Source: Streptomyces sp. CC53 (GTDB lineage: Bacteria; Actinomycetota; Actinomycetes; Streptomycetales; Streptomycetaceae). From it: a stretch of DNA of 64,000 nt. Where the stretch lies: the NCBI RefSeq assembly GCF_001865245.1, contig NZ_MKXB01000036.1:1-64000 (forward strand), read 5' to 3'. Positions 8,030 to 16,539 of this stretch are shown here, piece by piece (within the stretch, counting starts at the first letter, position 1; each line of letters starts with the position of its first letter). The notes beneath the pieces are model-generated. The model was not told the origin of the DNA. It did no database searches and saw only the letters and a program-made list of their open reading frames with translations. Made by a program: the position numbers and the translations under genes.

Positions 8030-9043
8030 TCAGCCCAACGCAGGGATGATCTCTGCGCCGTACGCGTCGATGACGGCCTCCTTCGCGTCGTGCATGTCGT
8101 AGACGGCGAACTGGTCGACGCCCAGGTCCTTGAGGTGGCGCAGCTTGTCGACGTGGGCCTCGGCGGGGCCGAGGAGGCAGAAGCGGTCGACGATCTCGTC
8201 GGGGACGAAGTCGGTGGAGGGGTTCCCCGCGCGGCCGTGGTGGCTGTAGTCGTAGCCCTGCCGGTCCTTGATGTACGCGGTGAGGGCCTCCGGGACCAGG
8301 CCGGAGTGCTCGCCGTAGCGGGCGACGAGGTCGGCGACGTGGTTGCCGACCATGCCGCCGAACCAGCGGCACTGGTCGCGGGCGTGGGCCAGCGCGGCCG
8401 GTGAGTCGTCGGCGGTGACGTACGCGGGTGCCGCGACGCAGACGGTGACCGACGCGGGGTCGCGGCCGGCGTCGGCGGCTGCCTGGCGGACGGCCTTGAC
8501 CATCCACTCGGTCAGGAACGGGTCGGCGAGCTGGAGGATGAACCCGTCCGCCTTCCGCCCGGTCAGGGCGAGCGCCTTCGGCCCGTACGCGGCCATCCAC
8601 ACCGGCAGGCGGCCGTCGCGGATCCACGGGATGCGGACGGGTTCACCGTCCACCTCCGCCTCGCGGCCCTCGGCCAGGTCGCGGATCACGTCGATGGCCT
8701 CGCCGAGGCGGGCCAGGGTGTTGGGCCGGCGGCCGGCGACGCGCATCGCGGAGTCGCCGCGGCCGATGCCGCACACGGTGCGGTTGCCGTACATGTCGTT
8801 GAGGGTGGCGAAGGTGGAGGCGGTGACCTCCCACGTGCGGGTGCCGGGGTTCGTCACCATGGGGCCGACGTGCAGCCTGGGGGTGTGGGCGAGGATCTGG
8901 CTGTAGATGACGAACGGCTCCTGCCACAGCACGGCGGAGTCGAACGTCCAGCCGTAGCGGAAGCCGTTGCGTTCCGCGCGCTTCATCAGGCTGACCACCC
9001 GGGAGGCCGGGGGGTCGGTCTGCAGGACGAGTCCGAAGTCCAT
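8030..9043 (-). CDS. LLM-class F420-dependent oxidoreductase (hydantoinase-associated)
   Basis: A 337-residue luciferase-like TIM-barrel flavin/F420 enzyme, starting MDFGLVLQTDPPASRVVSLM and containing the typical GIGRGDSAMRV and MAAYGPKALALTGRKADG segments. In Streptomyces this subfamily is usually encoded directly downstream of a dihydropyrimidinase/hydantoinase in a pyrimidine or hydantoin catabolism operon. Here too it lies 9 nt after a hydantoinase reading frame, but that gene is truncated, so expression from the original promoter is probably lost. It converges on the PPTase gene of the left cluster. Confidence 0.88.
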   Translation of the reverse strand: MDFGLVLQTDPPASRVVSLMKRAERNGFRYGWTFDSAVLWQEPFVIYSQILAHTPRLHVGPMVTNPGTRTWEVTASTFATLNDMYGNRTVCGIGRGDSAMRVAGRRPNTLARLGEAIDVIRDLAEGREAEVDGEPVRIPWIRDGRLPVWMAAYGPKALALTGRKADGFILQLADPFLTEWMVKAVRQAAADAGRDPASVTVCVAAPAYVTADDSPAALAHARDQCRWFGGMVGNHVADLVARYGEHSGLVPEALTAYIKDRQGYDYSHHGRAGNPSTDFVPDEIVDRFCLLGPAEAHVDKLRHLKDLGVDQFAVYDMHDAKEAVIDAYGAEIIPALG

Positions 9044-9052
9044 GAGGTTCCC

Positions 9053-9982
9053 TCAGTCCAGGTACTGGCAGGTGGAGCGCGGCGTGTAGACGCCGTGCCC
9101 GGGGCGGCCGGTGTAGGTGCGGCGGTCGATGACGACCCGGCCGCGGGAGAGGACGGTCTCGACCTGACCGGTGACGGTCCTGCCCTCGTACGCCGAGTAG
9201 TCGACGTTCATGTGGTGCGTGGCCGCGGACAGGGTCTGCCGGGCGTCGGGGTCGTAGATGACGAGGTCGGCGTCGGCGCCCGGCGCGATGGTGCCCTTCT
9301 TCGGGTAGAGCCCGAACATGCGGGCCGGGGTCGCGCAGGCGATCTCGATCCAGCGGCGGCGGCTGATGTGGCCGTCGACCACGGCCTGGTGGAGCAGGTC
9401 CATGCGGTTCTCCACGCCCGGAAGCCCGTTGGGGATCTTGGAGAAGTCGCCGCGGCCCAGTTCCTTCTGGCCCTTGAAGCAGAACGGGCAGTGGTCGGTG
9501 GACACCACCTGGAGGTCGTTGGTCCGCAGGCCCCGCCACAGCGCCGCCTGGTGCTCCCGCGGCCGCAGCGGTGTGCTGCACACGTACTTCGCGCCCTCGA
9601 AACCGGGCTCGGCGAGGTTGTCGGTCGACAGGAACAGGTACTGCGGGCAGGTCTCCCCGAACACCGGCAGGCCCTTGTCCCGGGCGGCGGCCAGCTCCGC
9701 GACGGCTTCCTCCGCCGACACGTGCACCACGTACAGCGGCGCCCCGGCCACGCGGGCGAGCTGGATGGCGCGGTGCGTGGCCTCGGCTTCGAGGAGGACC
9801 TTGCGGACCTCGCCGTGGTGGCGGGGGTCCGTCTCTCCGCGGGCGAGGGCCTGTTCGACGAGGACGTCGATGGCGATGCCGTTCTCGGCGTGCATCATGA
9901 CCAGCCCGCCGTTGAGGGAGGACCGCTGCATGGCGCGCAGGATGCGGCCGTCGTCGCTGTAGAAGACCCCCGGGTACGCCAT
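9053..9982 (-). pseudogene. hydA: 3' part of hydantoinase/dihydropyrimidinase gene, 5' part missing
   Basis: The frame starts at MAYPGVFYSDDGRILRAMQ and runs to the normal C-terminus PRSTCQYLD. It retains MMHAENG and STDHCPF, which carry metal and substrate residues of the amidohydrolase fold. Complete enzymes are about 465 residues, so roughly the first 155 are missing, including the N-terminal HxH metal motif; the remnant cannot be active. Homology stops just upstream of residues KLFMAYPG, where the recombinase frame arrives from the right. The simplest reading is insertion of a mobile element into hydA. The missing 5' half was not recognised anywhere in the window. Confidence 0.8.
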
Positions 9983-12006
9983 GAACAGTTTGACGTTCCT
10001 TCCGCCACCCCCTCACACGTCGTCTCGTCATCGTCGCAGGTCACGGGCGGTTCCGGCAGGGTTGCAAGGGCCGGATCGAACGTACCGGTGATGTCGAGGT
10101 CAGGAAGGATGTACAGCGGCGGCACCGGCGTTCCTTCATAGTCACCCAGCTCGCGCACCGCGGCTGCCCAGGAGCCGTCCTTCAGATACCCCAGGACCCG
10201 CTGGTAGACGCTGTTGGGCCGGTGGCCCTGCAGAACCTCCTCGGGCAGGTCCTTCCACTGCAACCCATGGCGCACCTTGTAGAGGGACGCCTCGAACGCC
10301 ACCCGGGGCGGAACGATGCGGGTCTTCTTCTTGGGGACCGGAAAACACGCTTCAACACGCTGCCACTCATCGTCCGTCAGCTCCGGAGGTACGAGCAGCC
10401 CTTGCTCCTGGAACCATCCCTCGAAGGGGCAACCAGCGTTTCGCAGCATTCCGGGAACGTGGCTGGTAACGCGAACTTCGATGTCGACAAGATCAAGCAG
10501 ATCCAACCTCTCGGCGAATTCCAGAGCATCGAGTCGGGGAGTCACATCAAGTGCCTGCTCGATAACCTCGTGAACTCGCTCTTCCCGCTGCTCAACCTCC
10601 AAGAGGCGTTCAGCCGCTTCCGCCCTCAGATCACGAAGCCGGCGCTCCTTACTCTGAAGCTCATCCTTCACCTCTGCGATGGACGCCTTGATCTCCAATT
10701 CCGTCTCGGCGTCGTCGCTTTCATCCGCAGCCAGAACTTCGGCCAAGGCGACGAGCTTCTTCTTCCGCATGCGCTGGCTTCGCTCCAGCTCCTCGTCGAG
10801 AGCGGCAAGGCGCTCCTCGTACTTCTGCGCTTCACCGGGCACGTCCCCAAGCCACTCTTCAGCGAGGGCCCTCAGCTTCTCCGGGTCCCCCAGCGTGCGC
10901 ACCACCTCACGCCACACCACGTCCTCCAAGGGCGAGGCCAGGATCTCCTGGCAGTCACAGGGCGGATCGGAACGGCGCCCGGTGCACCGGTAGGAGGTTC
11001 TGTCTCGCGCTGCGCGATGGGCCCCGACATAGTGGGCACCACACAGTGCGGTGACACGTCGCGACAGCAGATAGTCCTTGTGATTCTCCTTGGTGAACGA
11101 ACGCCTGGCGAGCGCCTTCCTCACCTCTCGGACGCGAGAGGCCGGCAGCGGCACTGGTACGGGTATGCGAACAGTCTCTCCATAGAGCGGCTTGCCATCG
11201 GGACCAAGGCGCACCGAGCCTCGTCCGCTCTCGACGTTGCGGTAGATGATGTATCCGTCCAACGCCGTCTGCATCCACGTCCGGATGAGGTTCGCACCTG
11301 TCCAAGGGAGCCCCCGCGCGGTCTCGTAACCCAACGCGTTGAGCGCTGTGGCCGCTTCTTCAGCACGGAGCAACTCGTCAGCCAAGAGCCGGGCCGAGAC
11401 TTCGAGGAAGCGAACTCCATGCTCACGGAGAGTGGGGGGCCCGCTCACACCCTTCTTCGGGAGCTCCAGCCAGAAGGGAGCGACACCTCCAGGCCATCCG
11501 CCCTGCGCGAGCTTCTTCTCCCGCCCTCCCATCGTTCGGTCGAGGATCATGGCATGCTCCAGCTCGGCCATATATGCCAGAAGGCTGAGCTGGATACCGA
11601 ACATGTCGTCTTCGCTGTCGATCCGGCCGTCCGCCGTCGCAACGCGCACCTTGACCCCGCCGGCCACTTCGATGTCCGTGGTGTCGTAGACCCAGCGGTG
11701 AATGTCGCGCATGGTCCGGCCGATACGATCGAGTTTCCCGAAAACCACGAGGTCGTAGCGCAGGGCCGCGAGGTCTGCGTTCAGGGCATCGAGGTCCGGC
11801 CTGTGCGCCAGCTTTCCCGAGATGCCACCGTCGGTGTAGACCTCGTAGACGTACGAGCCCTTTCCCAGCTTGTAGTCCAGCCAGGCGATGCACTCGTCGA
11901 GCTGAACCTGAAGCCCGTATCCCTTGAGCTGCTTGACCGTGGAGACGCGCAAGTAGATGGCGACGCGGATCTTCCCCGATCGCCTAGGCAGCGCAGCCCT
12001 ACGCAT
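9895..12006 (-). CDS. Large serine recombinase/integrase with DUF4096-like C-terminal region
   Basis: A 703-residue serine recombinase. The resolvase domain holds the nucleophile Ser22 in YLRVST. A recombinase domain follows, then a zinc-ribbon-like part (CGAHYVGAH ... CTGRRSDPPCDC) and a long charged coiled coil (SQRMRKKKLVALAEV onward). The stretch LTDDEWQRVEACFP to LQWKDLPEEV resembles the N-terminal DUF4096 domain of IS5-type transposases. The ATG 12006 has GGGGGA upstream; a start at 12060 is less likely. The frame continues about 90 nt into the truncated hydantoinase gene in another frame, so the present C-terminus is partly host DNA. Codon use is less GC-rich than in neighbours, which supports transfer. 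Confidence 0.88.
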   Translation of the reverse strand: MRRAALPRRSGKIRVAIYLRVSTVKQLKGYGLQVQLDECIAWLDYKLGKGSYVYEVYTDGGISGKLAHRPDLDALNADLAALRYDLVVFGKLDRIGRTMRDIHRWVYDTTDIEVAGGVKVRVATADGRIDSEDDMFGIQLSLLAYMAELEHAMILDRTMGGREKKLAQGGWPGGVAPFWLELPKKGVSGPPTLREHGVRFLEVSARLLADELLRAEEAATALNALGYETARGLPWTGANLIRTWMQTALDGYIIYRNVESGRGSVRLGPDGKPLYGETVRIPVPVPLPASRVREVRKALARRSFTKENHKDYLLSRRVTALCGAHYVGAHRAARDRTSYRCTGRRSDPPCDCQEILASPLEDVVWREVVRTLGDPEKLRALAEEWLGDVPGEAQKYEERLAALDEELERSQRMRKKKLVALAEVLAADESDDAETELEIKASIAEVKDELQSKERRLRDLRAEAAERLLEVEQREERVHEVIEQALDVTPRLDALEFAERLDLLDLVDIEVRVTSHVPGMLRNAGCPFEGWFQEQGLLVPPELTDDEWQRVEACFPVPKKKTRIVPPRVAFEASLYKVRHGLQWKDLPEEVLQGHRPNSVYQRVLGYLKDGSWAAAVRELGDYEGTPVPPLYILPDLDITGTFDPALATLPEPPVTCDDDETTCEGVAEGTSNCSWRTRGSSTATTAASCAPCSGPPSTAGWS
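9983..10010. other. Putative attachment-site junction (attL/attR) in hydA
   Basis: Leftward of this stretch the minus strand codes for hydantoinase. Rightward it is recombinase-linked DNA of visibly lower GC. Hydantoinase homology (VKLFMAYPG) ends within it. The junction is inferred from the abrupt loss of homology; the exact core dinucleotide cannot be set without the other end of the element. Confidence 0.5.
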
Positions 12007-12944
12007 TCCCGCATTCCCCCCATCTCTTGCACCGGGCGGCCTGCACCAGCCTGCAGACACGCCTCAAGACCCGGCCCCACCCCACGGGAGGCACTGCCTA
12101 TCGCGAACACCCACCCTGCCGCCGGACATCGGGCCCGAACAGCACCGCAGCAAGACGCCGCCTTTCAGCCGCACTGAAGGCGCGGGGTCTCCAATGCACC
12201 CTGACTGACGTGCCGCGGCCGGCAGCGTGGGTTCGCTTCTCGTTCGCCATGGAAGTTCCTCGGTTCACGGCGCAGAGCGGCGCCTCAACTTGAGGCCGTC
12301 CCTACGTGCGGTCTCGACTAACGCGAGTGCCGCCTTGGCAGAGCGTCGGCCTCCTGGAACCGGTAGCCCGCCTCATCCGACGGGCCGCCCCGGGTTCCCG
12401 CCGACTCCACCGCCAGGTGCTGTCAGCGCGAACACGATCCATGGTCTACAGAATCGCCGGTTTACCTAACCGGCGATTCGGTGGTATATATGCCGCCCGC
12501 TCCTGGAGTGGTGTAGCTGCCAAGCGTCGAAGCCCGTCCCCGCACCGACCGGAAAGCCCCCCGCAACAACACTCTGTGCAGTGGCGACTACGGGACCGCG
12601 TGCGTCGAGATCCAAACCGAGCCACCCCCACGTAACCTCCTCTTCCGCCGCTCCTCCTTCCCTGCGGGCCTCGCGCGGTGTCTCTTCGTGGGACGTTGAA
12701 GGTTGACATGCATTTAGGGAAGGTTCCAGCCGTAGACCGGAATCTCATTTCTGCCGTACGCGAATAAGGCAGACGGTGACTGTGATGGCTAAAGCGCCGG
12801 GAATTTGGAGCGTTCCCCACGGCAAAGATCGGCCCTGCGCGCGGCTCGACGTGCCAACGCCATGCTGATCCCAGCGTCGTTCTGCCGAACGAGGTCCCCG
12901 GGCATTGGACGGAGGTGAGGCTCAGACGGCGGCCGTGACCGAGG
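12007..12944. other. Long intergenic region upstream of the recombinase
   Basis: No convincing protein gene was found on either strand. The open frames here have compositions and overlaps typical of chance frames in GC-rich DNA. It should hold the recombinase promoter and possibly control sites of the element. The one clear structure is the palindrome at 12451-12479. Confidence 0.4.
12451..12479. repeat. Perfect 12-nt inverted repeat with 5-nt spacer
   Basis: Arms GAATCGCCGGTT and AACCGGCGATTC flank TACCT. An AT-rich GTATATAT follows a few bases later, unusual for this DNA. It lies about 450 nt upstream of the recombinase start. It could be a repressor operator, a terminator hairpin without a T-tract, or a recombination-related site. 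Confidence 0.6.
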
Positions 12945-13457
12945 TCAGCTGGCCCTGCCGGGGTAGCTGACACGCATCAGACGGTCGTACTCCGCGGCCG
13001 GCTCCAGACCGAACGCGGCACGCCGGGCATCAAGTCCTGCCTGATCCGTCACGGCGTAAGGGCGCAGGTTTCCCCCGTCCGCGTCCTGCGTGTACTGGGT
13101 CCCGTACACCTGGGGCTCGCCGGCGGCGACCAGAACGCGGTCGGTGAGGTAGGCGAGGTGACGGGGCGGGGCGTCTCCGACAGCGACGGCATCCTGAAGG
13201 CGACGGAGGATCTGTCGCTGGAAGTCGGGATCCCGGTCCGCGTGCTGCGCGAGGAGCCACGCCTCGTCGGCCCCGCGCTCACCGACGAGCGCGATACCCG
13301 GCCAACCGCGCCGGAGGACGACCTCCTTGAGCCAATGGGTGTTGTCGGCGTCGATCCGGACAAGGTCCTGCCCGTCGCCGGTCTCCAAGAGGCGACAGCG
13401 GGCGGCCTGGTCCTGTTCGGCGCGGCGGTGAAGCTCGGCGGCAAGAGCATGGTCCAT
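12945..13457 (-). CDS. DUF6624 family protein
   Basis: A 170-residue cytoplasmic protein of a widespread, uncharacterised family. Typical parts are RRAEQDQAARCRLL, NTHWLKEVVLRRGWPG, GADEAWLLAQHAD, YLTDRVLV and YGTQY near the end. ATG 13457 has AAGGGG about 10 nt upstream; a longer frame to 13556 is not supported. It stands alone between the recombinase region and the RiPP locus, and nothing in the sequence points to a pathway. Confidence 0.75.
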   Translation of the reverse strand: MDHALAAELHRRAEQDQAARCRLLETGDGQDLVRIDADNTHWLKEVVLRRGWPGIALVGERGADEAWLLAQHADRDPDFQRQILRRLQDAVAVGDAPPRHLAYLTDRVLVAAGEPQVYGTQYTQDADGGNLRPYAVTDQAGLDARRAAFGLEPAAEYDRLMRVSYPGRAS

Positions 13458-13763
13458 CGGCTGATGCCCCTTCCATCGACAGCTCTCCGTCATCTGTGCA
13501 ATGCGCAGAGAAGGCGGCCATGATGCTCCCGGCGGCCCCGCCCCGGCATCGATCAATGCTCGGCGGCCTTCACACCCGATGTGTCAGGTATACCCCTAAA
13601 TATCCTGGCGGAGACCTGCTGCCGGCCGGGGTGGGCACCTACTTCCCGCTCGGGGGGCCGCGTCGCAGTCTGCGGCCTCCCCGTCATCGCCAGCCAGAAG
13701 ACGACTGAGCCCGCCTCGTCCCACCATCAACTGGCGGGCGGCTCTATGGCTCAGGGCGAGCCG
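13458..13763. other. Intergenic stretch without recognisable features
   Basis: About 300 nt between the oxygenase of the cyclophane locus and the DUF6624 gene. I see no gene, strong hairpin or repeat in it. Confidence 0.3.
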
Positions 13764-14480
13764 TCAAATCAGCGTGGTCAGGGCCGCACGCGGCCACCGA
13801 CCGAGCCAAAAGGCTACGGCAGATGAGTCCTGTCCTTCGGTGGAGCCGTCGTGGAGCAGGTACTCGGTAGGGGCGATGTATCCCTCCCCGGGACTGAGGC
13901 GGATGCGGATGACCTGGATGGGATGGCCGGCAGCCACATGGGTGCGGTAGTCGTCGGTGTGGGGGTACCGGCTGGTGTAGTCGTTGGGGTGGACTGCGTG
14001 GCAGACGGCCTGGGCGTCGAGGGCTCCCAGGATGATGTAACGAGTTCCGGGGCCGAGGTTTAGGGCGAGGCGCCGTCGGCCGAGCGGCTTTTGCTCGTAG
14101 GCGAGTTTGTCCCAGTTGTCTAGGTGGAGGCCGATGAGGCGGCCGTCCTGGTAGTTGTCGGTGGTGGTGAGCATGTCGGGCTTCGCAAGGGCCTGGCCGA
14201 TGTACTGGGCCTGGTCGTCACCGAGGGGCCGCGCGAGGTCGTCGAGGCGATCGTGTGCGGGCACGGGCGGGCGGACGATCTCGACGAGCGTGTTCGCCGG
14301 CGTCTCGGGCGGCGGGGTGAACGCGTGACCGGCGGTGTCGGGCAGGGGGCGCCAGGGGCCGGAGGGGATCACGGCCCCTGGCTCGTAGGCGGCTTCGGTG
14401 TCGGACGCCGTGCTGACGGTGGCTATGTCGCAGCGCTCGCGGAGGGCGTCGAGGTTATGGAAGGCGATGTGAAGGGGCAC
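13764..14480 (-). CDS. 2OG-Fe(II) oxygenase-like protein of the cyclophane RiPP locus
   Basis: A 238-residue protein with a plausible iron site: HLDNW supplies the HxD pair and a later His (YLLHDGS) lies after IRIRLSPGEGYIAPTEY, whose Arg residues could hold 2-oxoglutarate. It resembles oxygenase-like proteins described with cyclophane-containing peptides. GTG 14480 has GGAGAG about 8 nt upstream and starts 14 nt after the pentapeptide-repeat gene. It is the last gene of the leftward RiPP operon and probably hydroxylates the cyclised precursor. The sequence is divergent, so family membership rests on the motifs plus context. Confidence 0.65.
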   Translation of the reverse strand: MPLHIAFHNLDALRERCDIATVSTASDTEAAYEPGAVIPSGPWRPLPDTAGHAFTPPPETPANTLVEIVRPPVPAHDRLDDLARPLGDDQAQYIGQALAKPDMLTTTDNYQDGRLIGLHLDNWDKLAYEQKPLGRRRLALNLGPGTRYIILGALDAQAVCHAVHPNDYTSRYPHTDDYRTHVAAGHPIQVIRIRLSPGEGYIAPTEYLLHDGSTEGQDSSAVAFWLGRWPRAALTTLI

Positions 14481-14494
14481 GTGGCTCTCCGGGC

Positions 14495-15169
14495 TCAATC
14501 GTCTCCGACGGTGATGTCGAGTTCGTTCACCAGGGCCTGGATGAGGTCGTGCTGCTGGCTGGTGTCGATGCGAACCTTGGCGAGGTTGGCGACCCCGCGC
14601 ACGGTGGAGAGGTCGTTGCCGCGCAGGTCGGTATCGCGGTAGCGGCCTGGGCCGAACTCGGTGAGCCGGAGCGTGCACTCGGAGAAGGCCACGGCGGAAA
14701 GGTCGCAGTCAGTGAACATGGCCTCGGTGAGGACGCAGCCGGCGAAGGCGACGGGGCCGGTGGCCCGAACCTTCGCGAAGGTCGTGTAGTCGAGCTTGCA
14801 GTTCTCGAACAGCACGTCGTCCAGGACAAGGCCGTCCAGAGTCGCGCCGAGGAGCCTGGTGTCCCGGATGACGACGCGGGTCAGCTTGCTCTCGCTCCAG
14901 CGCGCCGCGCCGAGGTCGCTGCCGGTGATCTCGACGCCGTGCAGGTTCAGGGACTCGAACTCGACGCGCTGTGCGCGGACGCCGTGGATGCGGCCGGTGA
15001 CGAGCTGGGTGTCGGCGAGTTCGAGGGAGCGGAGGTCCGCGTCGCCGAAGGCGAAGTCCTGGACGGCACCGCGAGGGTTGTCCAGCGTGTCGACGCGAGT
15101 GAGGTAAAGGCCCGGCTCGTCGAGGTCGGGCGTGGTGACGGTGGCGGTGCCGAACGTACGGGTACTCAT
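14495..15169 (-). CDS. Pentapeptide-repeat protein
   Basis: A 224-residue protein built of A(D/N)LxX-type repeats forming a right-handed quadrilateral beta-helix, seen from about residue 40 (FAFGDADLRSLELADTQL) to 200. It lies inside the RiPP operon, between the precursor and the oxygenase. Pentapeptide-repeat proteins can mimic DNA and protect gyrase, or act as scaffolds. Here a role in self-protection or in organising the maturation enzymes is an inference from position only. Confidence 0.85.
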   Translation of the reverse strand: MSTRTFGTATVTTPDLDEPGLYLTRVDTLDNPRGAVQDFAFGDADLRSLELADTQLVTGRIHGVRAQRVEFESLNLHGVEITGSDLGAARWSESKLTRVVIRDTRLLGATLDGLVLDDVLFENCKLDYTTFAKVRATGPVAFAGCVLTEAMFTDCDLSAVAFSECTLRLTEFGPGRYRDTDLRGNDLSTVRGVANLAKVRIDTSQQHDLIQALVNELDITVGDD

Positions 15170-15188
15170 GGTGCTCCTTGGTGGTGCT

Positions 15189-15220
15189 CCGGGGCGGCCC
15201 GGTTCGTCGGGCCGCCCCGG
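15189..15220 (-). terminator. Strong hairpin directly after the RiPP precursor gene
   Basis: CCGGGGCGGCCCG and CGGGCCGCCCCGG form a perfect 13-bp stem with the loop GTTCGT, 13 nt beyond the precursor stop and upstream of the pentapeptide-repeat gene. No T-run follows. It may act as a partial terminator or protect the 3' end of the precursor mRNA. Confidence 0.65.
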
Positions 15221-15232
15221 GGTCGGCGTGGG

Positions 15233-15409
15233 CTAGGACTTCTTGCTCCAGTCGTCCCAGGTGGGACGGTTGTCGAACGCGGGTGTGGGGTTGTCCCACG
15301 TGGGGCGGTTATCGAAGGTGGCGAGCGGGCGGGGGTGGGTGGCGTCCAGGAGGCCCTGGAAGCCCTGGGCCGAGTTCATCACGAGGTCAGTGGCCGTGGG
15401 CGGAAGCAT
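15233..15409 (-). CDS. Cyclophane RiPP precursor peptide (AmcA-like)
   Basis: A 58-residue peptide. Residues 1-30 form the leader, starting MLPPTATDLVMNSAQGF. The C-terminal part contains FDNRPTWDN and FDNRPTWDD, ending in DWSKKS. Aromatic-Asp-Asn triplets (FDN, WDN) fit the three-residue sites where radical SAM enzymes link an aromatic side chain to the third residue's beta-carbon. The ATG at 15409 lies inside the 3' end of the maturase gene (23-nt overlap), which supports co-translation. The short length and repeated core make this the obvious substrate of the neighbouring maturase. Confidence 0.85.
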   Translation of the reverse strand: MLPPTATDLVMNSAQGFQGLLDATHPRPLATFDNRPTWDNPTPAFDNRPTWDDWSKKS

Positions 15410-16505
15410 GGCGTGCGACTCCTTCGAGTAGGGCGATCTTGGCGGTGGTGCAGTACCGGGTCCGGGTCCCGTCGAACCGGCCGTCGTGCTCGAAGTACCG
15501 GTTGGCCGGGTGGGCTCCTCCGCAGAAGGCGAAGAAGGGGCAGGTGGCGCGGCAGGCGTCCACGCCCTTCCAGAACTCGGTGATCCAGGGGGTGCGCTTC
15601 TCGGCTTCGGCCACGAGGACGTCGAGGCCGTCGCGAAGGACGTTGCCGGTGGTGAAGTCGCCGAACCGCTCGTCGGTGAAGCCGGCCAGCTCGGGCGAGA
15701 GCATGACCACGCCGCCGTCGTAGGCGATGGTGGGCAGGGGGTCCCACGGCATGCTCGCGGGCTCCGACGCCGTTGCGTGGCCGTGAAGAACGGCGCTGGC
15801 GAAGTTCATTACCCTCGTGATCTCCCGCAGCTGTACGACGGGGTTGCTCCTCCAGGCGTCGGCGAGGGCGGCCCAGAACTCGGCAGAGCGGGCGGGGTCG
15901 ACCTTGGGCTCGTGGTGGTTGACGCCCTCGGTCTCTTCGACGTTGACGCCGAGATTCGTGACGCCGAGCTCGGCGAAGAACTCGTAGAAGCGGGCCGCGT
16001 CCGCGGGGTCGGGGTCGGAGACGACGGCGATGGCGGAGAACGCGATGCCGTGCCGGCGGAGGCGTTCGATACCTCGCATCGCGACGTGGAACCCGGGGTG
16101 GCCGGCAAGCGTGACGCGATGGACGTTTATGTCCTCGGGGCCGTCGATGCTGACGCCCACGTGCACCTCGTGCTCACGCAGGAACTCGCACCACGTGTCG
16201 TCGAGTAGGGCGGCGTTCGTCTGGACGGAGTGCTTCACGCCCTGGAAGGGGGCCATGAGGGCGGCCAGGTGCTCGCGGCCGGTGGCCAGCGGCTCACCGC
16301 CGTGCCAGACGACCTCGAACGCGGGGTCGTCAGCCGCCCACCGGTTGACGGACTTCGCGGCGGCCTGGGCGACGGAGGCGGGCATCAGGTGCTTCGTCTT
16401 CCGGAACGGCAGGTAGCAGTAGGTGCAGTCCATCGGCATGCACTGCGTGGTGGGCTGCATGATCACCGCACGCGGTCTGGGGGCAAGACGGGACCTGCTG
16501 GGCAT
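15387..16505 (-). CDS. Radical SAM/SPASM cyclophane-forming peptide maturase (AmcB-like)
   Basis: A 372-residue radical SAM enzyme. The [4Fe-4S] SAM motif is CMPMDCTYC, where the last three cysteines are spaced as CxxxCxxC. VVWHGGEPL carries the GGE motif. The C-terminal SPASM-type region includes CRATCPFFAFCGGAHP and a final Cys at YCTTAK. ATG 16505 has GAGAGGAG upstream. It is the first gene of a leftward operon with the precursor, a pentapeptide-repeat protein and an oxygenase. By homology it forms C-C crosslinks on aromatic residues of the precursor. Confidence 0.88.
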   Translation of the reverse strand: MPSRSRLAPRPRAVIMQPTTQCMPMDCTYCYLPFRKTKHLMPASVAQAAAKSVNRWAADDPAFEVVWHGGEPLATGREHLAALMAPFQGVKHSVQTNAALLDDTWCEFLREHEVHVGVSIDGPEDINVHRVTLAGHPGFHVAMRGIERLRRHGIAFSAIAVVSDPDPADAARFYEFFAELGVTNLGVNVEETEGVNHHEPKVDPARSAEFWAALADAWRSNPVVQLREITRVMNFASAVLHGHATASEPASMPWDPLPTIAYDGGVVMLSPELAGFTDERFGDFTTGNVLRDGLDVLVAEAEKRTPWITEFWKGVDACRATCPFFAFCGGAHPANRYFEHDGRFDGTRTRYCTTAKIALLEGVARHASAHGH

Positions 16506-16539
16506 CGTGCTCCTCTCGATCGGGTTCGAGCGGGCTGAG

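Noticed and set aside
10222..12177. 651-codon plus-strand frame opposite the recombinase
   Set aside because: Lacks motifs, and the minus-strand recombinase with RVST and zinc-ribbon motifs is certain.
12446..12973. 175-codon minus-strand frame upstream of the recombinase
   Set aside because: Overlaps the DUF6624 gene end, shows no family signature and has an atypical composition for a coding frame here.
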